Source of the DNA: an uncultured Bartonella sp.
Lineage (GTDB): Bacteria; Pseudomonadota; Alphaproteobacteria; Rhizobiales; Rhizobiaceae
DNA: 41,111 nucleotides
Direction of reading: 5' to 3'
Assembly (NCBI GenBank): GCA_945285915.1
Contig: CALYQL010000020.1
Location: forward strand, 1 to 41,111
Below, in pieces: positions 34,970 to 41,111 of this stretch (the stretch's first letter is position 1; every line of letters starts with the position of its first letter). The notes under the pieces were generated by a model, which had not been told where the DNA came from, ran no database searches, and saw only the letters and a list, made by a program, of their open reading frames with translations. The translations under genes were made by a program, and so were the position numbers.

Positions 34970-36958
34970 ATGAAAGGTAAGTCAACAAAATCATTCCTAG
35001 ATACATTACTCGATCCAACATCACACATATTGCCGTTTTCATCTTCTTATTTTGATTTGGCTCGCGCTGCCGGTATTCAACGCAATTTCACTAGCTTTGG
35101 AGATGGCAAAATACTGGACGGAACAGACCAAGACGACACAATCATTATTGAAAAAGACCTGACAGGTGGAACGCCGATTACTTCCCCAAAAAGTAGTCTC
35201 AATGATACCCAAATTAATCTTATGGAAGGCAATAATAGTTTAACTGTCGGTGGTAAAATTACCGTCAAAGATAATCAGCACATTTCCATCGACAGCCATG
35301 ATGGTCATATATCAGTGCTCGCAGGCGGAATAGAAGGCAAAAACCTGATATTCAAGGGCAAAAATAAGACTCCATCCATAGATTTTAACTATCAAAGTGC
35401 AGAAGATATCAATACGGATGGTGTTGAAAACACCTTCCATGTTAAAGGCGATATTACATCCAGTGCCGTCTCAAAACCAAATTCTTGGTACGAAGCGGGG
35501 CATTTCCTAGATTTTTATATGGAAGATGAAGCCTTAAACTCACATAATGTTATAACAATAGATGGCAGTATTATATCCAATGGAACCGCCAATAACTTCA
35601 ATATAACCGGTCATAAAAACGATATAACCATTGGCAAAAATATTACTGAAACCAACACCGCTAATACAGATTTTGAAGCAGCTGGGATGCAAAATGTTTT
35701 CAACATTGGTGGAAATATAACTCTTTCTCAAGGTGCTCAACTCGGAATCACGCTTGATGATTTTGGATTTAATAAAGCCGAAAATGAACTTTCAACCGCG
35801 TCATTCCGTGCAGGCGACGTAACTGCAATAGATGGCGGTGCTTTTGATTGTACTTTTTGTAACGACATATCAGACGTAACCTTTGGCACATTGATTGCCC
35901 AGGGCAATGGGAGTAGAATCGATATCTCGCTAGCCGCTGAAGGGAGTAGTGAAATAATAGCTGGTGATGTTCTTATTAATGGTAATATTGAAGCTAGAAA
36001 CCAAAGCAGTATAGAGCTGTCCTTGGTGGCAATCGGTACACTTGAAGTAACTGGTGTGATTTCTACTATGTCTGACGGAAAGTCGGGAAATCATTCTCCT
36101 TCAATTTCAATAGAGAGCGATAATTCTACTTTAAAATTTGATGGTGGCTTCTCCATTAACGGAGGCGAGATAGAGGTCTGTGCTTGCGATGATAATACTA
36201 ATATTATCGTCGGCCACGATATATCTCTCCAACAGAGCGGAAAGGATGATACACCTAGTTTAAATTTTATAGTTTATAGCGGCAATAATACCTTTACCCT
36301 TAATGGCAATATATCAAATGCCGGCGGTGAACTAACAATTAATGCAGGGTTTGAAAATGATGTTGTCACAATTAATGGCAATGTTACATCGTCCTTGAAT
36401 GGCAGCAACGAAATTAATTGTAATGAAGGTGATGATAACCTCATTCTCAATGGTCACATCAATGCCGGTGCTCTTAAAATAGACGGTGGTGAAGGCAATG
36501 ATACATTGGTCTTAACAGCCGATAATACCGATAATTTTGCAGCTAACTATCAAGGTTGGCTTAGTGATTTATCGTCAACAGGTGACTTAGCAAAAAGCAA
36601 CTTTGAAACCATTCGTCTGAATGTCAGTGATTTGCAAACCTCAAATCTTGGTTGGTTTACAGACATTATCAACAAGGCCAATGCCAGTGGTGCCAATATC
36701 GCTGTTGAAGATAAAGATGGCCATGCAATCAGCAATGTAAATACATTTCTTGCCCAGGGTAATGACACACATAACCCAATCAATGATGTGCTTGACCAAT
36801 ACGCACCGGCAGCAGCCAATGCAGCACAGCCAAAAGCATTTGCTGACCATGTAGCCGCTCCGTCACCAGATGCATTTGCTGCACCGCATTTTGACAACAA
36901 CAACTTCCTACATGAGATGGAACAACAGGCACAAGTTCATGCTGCAGCCGTAGCATAA
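34970..36958 (+). CDS. Array gene 5: beta-solenoid repeat protein, subfamily B
   Basis: The 662-residue protein begins MKGKSTKSFLDTLLDPTSHI and FSSSYFDLARAAGIQRNF, the N-terminal type shared by genes 5-7. Repeat units are recognisable (SLTVGGKI, NVFNIGGNI, TLKFDGGF, NIIVGHDI, TFTLNGNI, VVTINGNV, NLILNGHI, TLVLTA), but many acidic turn residues of subfamily A are replaced by Asn, Glu or Ser (GNNS, GNNT, ENDV). The C-terminal domain starts NTDNFAANYQGWLSDLSS and is otherwise close to genes 1-3, with the same final residues. Two extra cysteine pairs occur (FDCTFC, VCACDD). GAAAGGGG precedes the ATG. Confidence 0.85.
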   Translation: MKGKSTKSFLDTLLDPTSHILPFSSSYFDLARAAGIQRNFTSFGDGKILDGTDQDDTIIIEKDLTGGTPITSPKSSLNDTQINLMEGNNSLTVGGKITVKDNQHISIDSHDGHISVLAGGIEGKNLIFKGKNKTPSIDFNYQSAEDINTDGVENTFHVKGDITSSAVSKPNSWYEAGHFLDFYMEDEALNSHNVITIDGSIISNGTANNFNITGHKNDITIGKNITETNTANTDFEAAGMQNVFNIGGNITLSQGAQLGITLDDFGFNKAENELSTASFRAGDVTAIDGGAFDCTFCNDISDVTFGTLIAQGNGSRIDISLAAEGSSEIIAGDVLINGNIEARNQSSIELSLVAIGTLEVTGVISTMSDGKSGNHSPSISIESDNSTLKFDGGFSINGGEIEVCACDDNTNIIVGHDISLQQSGKDDTPSLNFIVYSGNNTFTLNGNISNAGGELTINAGFENDVVTINGNVTSSLNGSNEINCNEGDDNLILNGHINAGALKIDGGEGNDTLVLTADNTDNFAANYQGWLSDLSSTGDLAKSNFETIRLNVSDLQTSNLGWFTDIINKANASGANIAVEDKDGHAISNVNTFLAQGNDTHNPINDVLDQYAPAAANAAQPKAFADHVAAPSPDAFAAPHFDNNNFLHEMEQQAQVHAAAVA

Positions 36959-36988
36959 CAAACCTGTAAGCAATTTCTAACGGAATTG
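36575..36988 (+). repeat. 414-bp direct repeat, copy 1 (C-terminal coding region of gene 5 plus spacer)
   Basis: By eye identical to 38828-39241, offset 2253. It covers the last 127 codons of gene 5 and 30 bp of the spacer, while the middle of the two genes is clearly diverged. Confidence 0.85.
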
Positions 36989-37001
36989 CTGATAACAAAA
37001 T

Positions 37002-37037
37002 GGGAGCCCCTTCTCGTAAAATCCCCAAGGGGCTCCT
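37002..37037 (+). terminator. Intergenic hairpin after array gene 5
   Basis: Same 10-bp GGAGCCCCTT/AAGGGGCTCC stem as after gene 4, within the identical 281-bp repeat. Confidence 0.6.
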
Positions 37038-37082
37038 AATAGAATAAGCGATAATAGTATTACAATTTTGAATGTAATTATT

Positions 37083-37114
37083 ATTTACAATAAAAATTCA
37101 TAATTATTGTAAAT
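37083..37114. promoter_or_regulatory. Inverted repeat upstream of array gene 6
   Basis: Identical to the inverted repeat before gene 5 (arms 37083-37093 and 37104-37114), 64 bp before the ATG. Confidence 0.6.
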
Positions 37115-37177
37115 GAAAATGGTTATATTTCTATATAACTTAATTATACTTATTTTTTACAGAAAGGGGTAAAAAAT

Positions 37178-39211
37178 ATGAAAGGTAAGTCAACAAAAAC
37201 ATTCTTAGAAACATTGCTCGATCCAACATCACACATATTGCCGTTTTCATCTTCCTACTTTGATTTGGCTCGTGTTGCCGGTATTCAACGCGATTTCAGT
37301 AGCTTTGGTAATGGCAAAATACTGGATGGAACAGACCAAGACGATACAATCCATATTATAAAAGATCTGACAGGTGGCACACCGATTACTTTCCCTGAAA
37401 ATCGTTACAATGATACTCAAATCAATCTTATGGAAGGTAATGATCGTTTAACTGTTGATGGCAGAATTATCGTCAAAGATAATCAGCATATTTCCATCGA
37501 TAGCGGTAACGGTAATACCACAGTGATCGCAGGCGGAATAGAAGGCGAAAAACTGACCTTTGGCAGCGGATATGACACACCCTCCATATCTATAAGCATT
37601 CACCATGATGATGAAGAAGAAGATGATGATGATGATGGAAATGAGCATGAAAATGAAATTAGTCAGGATGGAGTTGAAACCACTTTATACGTTCAAAATG
37701 ATATCATTTCCAATGCCGTTTCAAAATCAAATTATCCATATGGAAACGCCAATAAATTTCTAACTATTCAAATGGAAAACCTTGATAAAGCTGGATACAG
37801 TACAATTAAGGTTGATGGCAATATAAAATCAAATCAAACTGACAATGAATTCAATATAACCGGTTATAACACTAACATAACTATTGGCAAAGATATTACT
37901 GAAACAAATTCATCTGAAAATACTTTTAAAGTAGAAGGAGTTCATAATACTTTCAACATTGGCGGAAATATAACCCTTGTTAAAGATTCTATATTAAACG
38001 TCGACTTAGGCAATTTTACTTTTGAAGACCCTGAAAATGAAAGTTTAACGGCATCATTTACAGCTGGTGATGTAAGAGTGATAGACGGTAGTACGTTTAG
38101 TTGGTTTTCTTGTATCGAAACAACACATCTAACTTTAGGAACATTATCTGTCGAGAATAATGGTAGCTCTATCGAAATTAATATAGAACCTGAAGCAAAT
38201 CGAGATATAACAGATGCTGTTTTTATTAATGGCAATATTACAGCTGTCAACGACAGTGACATATTATTGTATCTTGAAGGAAGCAATACACTTGAAGTAA
38301 CCGGCGTTGTTTCTACGCAGGTTGAGAAAACTTCAGATTATGATCCTGTAATTAGGATGCAGATAGAGGGCGATAATTCTACTTTAAAATTTGACGGTGG
38401 CTTCTCCATTAACGGAGGTGAGATAGAGGTCAGTGCTTACGGTGATAATACTAATATTATCGTCGGCCGCGGTATATCTATCCAACAGAGCGGAGAAGAT
38501 GATAGATCCAGTTTTAATCTCTATCTTGGTGGCCAAAACAACACCTTTACCCTTAATGGCAATATATCAAATGCCGGCAGTGAACTATCAATTGGTGGAG
38601 GGGATGAAAATGATGTTATCGCAATCAATGGTAATGTTGCATCGTCCTTGAATGGCAGCAACAAAATTGATTGTGATAAAGGTGATGATATCCTTATTCT
38701 CAATGGTCAGATCAATGCCGGCGCCCTTAAAATAGATGGCGGTGAAGGCAACGATACATTGGTCTTAACAGCCGATAATACCGATAATTTTGCAGCTGAC
38801 TATCAAGGTTGGCTCAATGACTTATCATCAACAGGTGACTTAGCAAAAAGCAACTTTGAAACCATTCGTCTGAATGTCAGTGATTTGCAAACCTCAAATC
38901 TTGGTTGGTTTACAGACATTATCAACAAGGCCAATGCCAGTGGTGCCAATATCGCTGTTGAAGATAAAGATGGCCATGCAATCAGCAATGTAAATACATT
39001 TCTTGCCCAGGGTAATGACACACATAACCCAATCAATGATGTGCTTGACCAATACGCACCGGCAGCAGCCAATGCAGCACAGCCAAAAGCATTTGCTGAC
39101 CATGTAGCCGCTCCGTCACCAGATGCATTTGCTGCACCGCATTTTGACAACAACAACTTCCTACATGAGATGGAACAACAGGCACAAGTTCATGCTGCAG
39201 CCGTAGCATAA
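37178..39211 (+). CDS. Array gene 6: beta-solenoid repeat protein, subfamily B, with acidic insert
   Basis: The 677-residue paralogue matches gene 5 at the start and at the end, and differs in the middle. Residues 142-160 form a run dominated by Asp, Glu and His (HHDDEEEDDDDDGNEHENE) coded by GAT/GAA repeats at 37601-37657, absent from gene 5 and gene 7; it may have grown by slippage. Repeat units near the C-terminal half read TLKFDGGF, NIIVGRGI, TFTLNGNI, VIAINGNV, ILILNGQI. GAAAGGGG precedes the ATG. Confidence 0.85.
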   Translation: MKGKSTKTFLETLLDPTSHILPFSSSYFDLARVAGIQRDFSSFGNGKILDGTDQDDTIHIIKDLTGGTPITFPENRYNDTQINLMEGNDRLTVDGRIIVKDNQHISIDSGNGNTTVIAGGIEGEKLTFGSGYDTPSISISIHHDDEEEDDDDDGNEHENEISQDGVETTLYVQNDIISNAVSKSNYPYGNANKFLTIQMENLDKAGYSTIKVDGNIKSNQTDNEFNITGYNTNITIGKDITETNSSENTFKVEGVHNTFNIGGNITLVKDSILNVDLGNFTFEDPENESLTASFTAGDVRVIDGSTFSWFSCIETTHLTLGTLSVENNGSSIEINIEPEANRDITDAVFINGNITAVNDSDILLYLEGSNTLEVTGVVSTQVEKTSDYDPVIRMQIEGDNSTLKFDGGFSINGGEIEVSAYGDNTNIIVGRGISIQQSGEDDRSSFNLYLGGQNNTFTLNGNISNAGSELSIGGGDENDVIAINGNVASSLNGSNKIDCDKGDDILILNGQINAGALKIDGGEGNDTLVLTADNTDNFAADYQGWLNDLSSTGDLAKSNFETIRLNVSDLQTSNLGWFTDIINKANASGANIAVEDKDGHAISNVNTFLAQGNDTHNPINDVLDQYAPAAANAAQPKAFADHVAAPSPDAFAAPHFDNNNFLHEMEQQAQVHAAAVA

Positions 39212-39241
39212 CAAACCTGTAAGCAATTTCTAACGGAATTG
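38828..39241 (+). repeat. 414-bp direct repeat, copy 2 (C-terminal coding region of gene 6 plus spacer)
   Basis: Identical by eye to 36575-36988. Gene 7 also matches gene 5 exactly from about 40960 to the window end, so the same tract probably exists a third time beyond the window. Confidence 0.85.
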
Positions 39242-39254
39242 TTGATGACAAAAT

Positions 39255-39290
39255 GGGAGCCCCTTTTTCGTAAAATCCCCAAGGGGCTCC
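39255..39290 (+). terminator. Intergenic hairpin after array gene 6
   Basis: GGAGCCCCTT (39256-39265) pairs with AAGGGGCTCC (39281-39290). The loop differs slightly from those after genes 4 and 5; the stem is unchanged. Confidence 0.6.
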
Positions 39291-39338
39291 TCCTAATAGA
39301 ATAAGCGATAATAGTATTACAATTTTAATGTAATTATT

Positions 39339-39369
39339 ATTTACAATAAAGTCAGCGTTTATTGTAAAT
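39339..39369. promoter_or_regulatory. Inverted repeat upstream of array gene 7
   Basis: ATTTACAATAAA (39339-39350) and TTTATTGTAAAT (39358-39369) are perfect 12-bp arms around GTCAGCG, 65 bp before the ATG. The centre is unrelated to that before genes 5 and 6 and of different length, yet the arms are kept. Confidence 0.65.
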
Positions 39370-39433
39370 AATAATGATTATACTTTGATATAACATAGTA
39401 TACTTATTTATTTTTCTGAAAAGGGAGAAAAAC

Positions 39434-41111
39434 ATGAAAGATAAATCAACACCAACATTCCTAGATACATTACTTGATTCAACATCACATTTAATGCCAT
39501 TTTCATCTTCTTATTTTGATTTGGCTCGAGCTGCCGGTATTCGGCGCAGTTTCACTAACTTTGGTAATGGCAAAATACTAAATGGAACAGACCGAGACGA
39601 TACAATCACCATTAAAAAAGATCTGACAGGTGGCTCACCAATTACTCGCCCCAAGTATAGCTACAATGATACCCAAATCAATTTTAAGGAAGGCAATGAT
39701 AGTTTAACTGTTGGCGGCAAAATTGCCGTCAAAAATAATCAACACATTTCCATCGAGAGCGATGGTGGTAGTATATCAGTAATCGCAGGAGGAATAGAAG
39801 GTAAAAACCTGACATTCGACGACAAAAATGGTGGAACATCCATATATTTTTCCCATCAAAGCGAAGAGGAGATTAATCCGGATGGTATTGAAAACAAATT
39901 CTGGATTAAAGGCGATATTGCGTCTAATGCCGCCTCAAAACCAAATAGTTGGTCTGATGCAGGTAAATTTTTAAATTTTTCTATGGAAGATGATGCTATA
40001 AACTCACATAACATTATAACAATAGACGGCAATATTAAATCCGATGGAACTGCCAATGAATTCGACATCGCTGGTTATAACAACGATATAACCATTGGCA
40101 AAAATATTATTGAAACAAACTCAGCTGAAACCACTTTTGATGTAAACGGGATACATAGTGTTTTCAGCATCGATGGAAATATAACTCTCTCTAATAATTC
40201 TCGGTTAAGTTTATCAATTATGGATGATTTTGAGAGAATTAAAAATGATAGACCAACATCATCATTCCATGCGGGTGATGTAACGGTAACAGATGGCAGT
40301 GCTTTTTATTGGCTTTCTGCTATGGCGACATCAAACGCAACCTTTGGAACATTAAGTGCCGAGGACAATGGGAGCCAAATAGAGATCGATATAGCACCTG
40401 AAGGTTACAGTCGAACATTAGCTGGTAATGTTCTTGTTAATGGCGATATTAAAGCTATCAATGAGAGCTATATAGCTCTGGAGATAGATGCAACCAGTAC
40501 ACTTGAAGTAACTGGTGTAGTTTCCACTATGTCTGACGGAAAGTCGGAAAATCATTCTCCTTCAATTTCAATAGAGGGATTTAATGAAAATTCGACTTTA
40601 AAATTTGATGGTGGCTTCTCCATTAACGGAGGTATGATCAATGTCTCAGCTGACTATGATAATAGTCATATTATCGTGGGTAATAATATATCTATCCAAC
40701 AGAACGGACACGATGATACATCTAGTTTAAAATTTGAGTTAGGTGGCGACAACAATACCTTTACCCTTAATGGCAATATATCAAATGCCGGCGGAGAACT
40801 AACAATTGAAGCGGGGTATGAAAATGATGTTATCGCGATCAATGGCAATGTCACATCGTCCTTGAATGGTAGCAACGAAATTAATTGTTATGACGGTGAT
40901 GATATCCTTATTCTCAATGGTCACATCAATGCCAGTGCTCTTAAAATAGACGGCGGTGAAGGCAATGATACATTGGTCTTAACAGCCGATAATACCGATA
41001 ATTTTGCAGCTAACTATCAAGGTTGGCTTAGTGATTTATCGTCAACAGGTGACTTAGCAAAAAGCAACTTTGAAACCATTCGTCTGAATGTCAGTGATTT
41101 GCAAACCTCAA
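39434..41111 (+). CDS. Array gene 7: beta-solenoid repeat protein, subfamily B, cut by window end
   Basis: I translated this frame from the ATG at 39434 (AAGGGAG eight bases before it) to the last base and found it open for 559 codons, so it is a seventh copy truncated only by the window. It starts MKDKSTPTFLDTLLDSTSHL, with LLDST in place of LLDPT, then SSSYFDLARAAGIRRSF and GTDRDDTITI. The repeat region follows gene 5 closely (FSIDGNI, TLKFDGGF, HIIVGNNI, TFTLNGNI, VIAINGNV, ILILNGHI), and the C-terminal domain begins NTDNFAANYQGWLSDLSS, ending in the window at LNVSDLQTS. About 100 more residues are expected. Confidence 0.85.
   Translation, partial: MKDKSTPTFLDTLLDSTSHLMPFSSSYFDLARAAGIRRSFTNFGNGKILNGTDRDDTITIKKDLTGGSPITRPKYSYNDTQINFKEGNDSLTVGGKIAVKNNQHISIESDGGSISVIAGGIEGKNLTFDDKNGGTSIYFSHQSEEEINPDGIENKFWIKGDIASNAASKPNSWSDAGKFLNFSMEDDAINSHNIITIDGNIKSDGTANEFDIAGYNNDITIGKNIIETNSAETTFDVNGIHSVFSIDGNITLSNNSRLSLSIMDDFERIKNDRPTSSFHAGDVTVTDGSAFYWLSAMATSNATFGTLSAEDNGSQIEIDIAPEGYSRTLAGNVLVNGDIKAINESYIALEIDATSTLEVTGVVSTMSDGKSENHSPSISIEGFNENSTLKFDGGFSINGGMINVSADYDNSHIIVGNNISIQQNGHDDTSSLKFELGGDNNTFTLNGNISNAGGELTIEAGYENDVIAINGNVTSSLNGSNEINCYDGDDILILNGHINASALKIDGGEGNDTLVLTADNTDNFAANYQGWLSDLSSTGDLAKSNFETIRLNVSDLQTS

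Larger units (their letters stand above)
34710..34990 (+). repeat. 281-bp direct repeat, copy 1 (gene 4 end, spacer, gene 5 start)
   Basis: By eye identical at every base to 36918-37198, offset 2208. It spans the last 14 codons of gene 4, the whole spacer and the first 7 codons of gene 5. Confidence 0.9.
36918..37198 (+). repeat. 281-bp direct repeat, copy 2 (gene 5 end, spacer, gene 6 start)
   Basis: Identical by eye to 34710-34990. Identity stops at the eighth codon of the downstream gene (tca versus aca) and 14 codons before the end of the upstream gene. Confidence 0.9.

Noticed and set aside
25830..41111. Classical RTX toxin or calcium-dependent haemolysin genes
   Set aside because: Canonical nonapeptide arrays (GGxGxDxUx every nine residues) are absent; turns recur every 22-40 residues, so only RTX-like is justified.
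25830..41111. Autotransporter or two-partner secretion adhesins
   Set aside because: No Sec signal, no ESPR, no TPS domain and no C-terminal beta-barrel in any copy.

Overview
The window is chromosomal DNA from an AT-rich alphaproteobacterium of the order Hyphomicrobiales (Rhizobiales), most likely Bartonella-like. The pointers are an MmcB-type nuclease-fold protein, a DUF2794 protein, a sitABCD metal importer next to an Irr-like Fur regulator, the ubiE-ubiB-coaBC order with a ribbon-helix-helix domain fused to CoaBC, and an RNA carrying CUCCUCC loops like the alphaproteobacterial 'cuckoo'/alpha-r14 small RNAs. The taxon is inferred from gene content, not from a database match.

Region 1 (1-10.4 kb) is housekeeping. 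It holds a heptamer tandem repeat at the window edge, mmcB and a secreted SGNH esterase (minus strand), a YbbA/YbbP-type ABC pair (plus), a Bax-inhibitor-1 family membrane protein with a heat-shock-like promoter, a DUF2794 protein, an EEP-family phosphohydrolase, cardiolipin synthase, an HdeD-like membrane protein, a short RlpA-like protein and a YbaN-like protein. Region 2 (10.4-18.6 kb) holds an L,D-transpeptidase lipoprotein, a three-hairpin small RNA, a family 25 glycosyltransferase, the sitABCD manganese/iron importer with two palindromic operators, a divergent Irr-like regulator lacking the usual histidine cluster, a PepSY protein and upp. Region 3 (18.7-24.4 kb) holds ubiE and ubiB (ubiquinone synthesis), an extremely AT-rich gap, coaBC (coenzyme A synthesis) and a secreted NylB/class C beta-lactamase-like serine hydrolase.

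Region 4 (25.8 kb to the end) is the unusual part. Seven large paralogous genes lie head to tail (the last is cut by the window end), each about 650-760 codons. They encode proteins with a short conserved N-terminus (FLDxLLDPTS), a long repeat region that looks like a beta-solenoid with RTX-like GxGNDT turns, and a strongly conserved C-terminal domain ending in LHEMEQQAQVHAAAVA. None has a Sec signal peptide; the layout suits type I secretion, but no transporter lies in the window. The array falls into two subfamilies, with the switch at gene 4. Adjacent copies share long tracts of identical DNA, including an intergenic spacer, which points to recent duplication or gene conversion. The last three genes each have a conserved inverted repeat upstream whose arms are kept while the loop has changed. 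This array is the best candidate for an undescribed system: a tandem, recombining family of probably exported or surface proteins.

No tRNA, rRNA, CRISPR array, insertion sequence or prophage was recognised.
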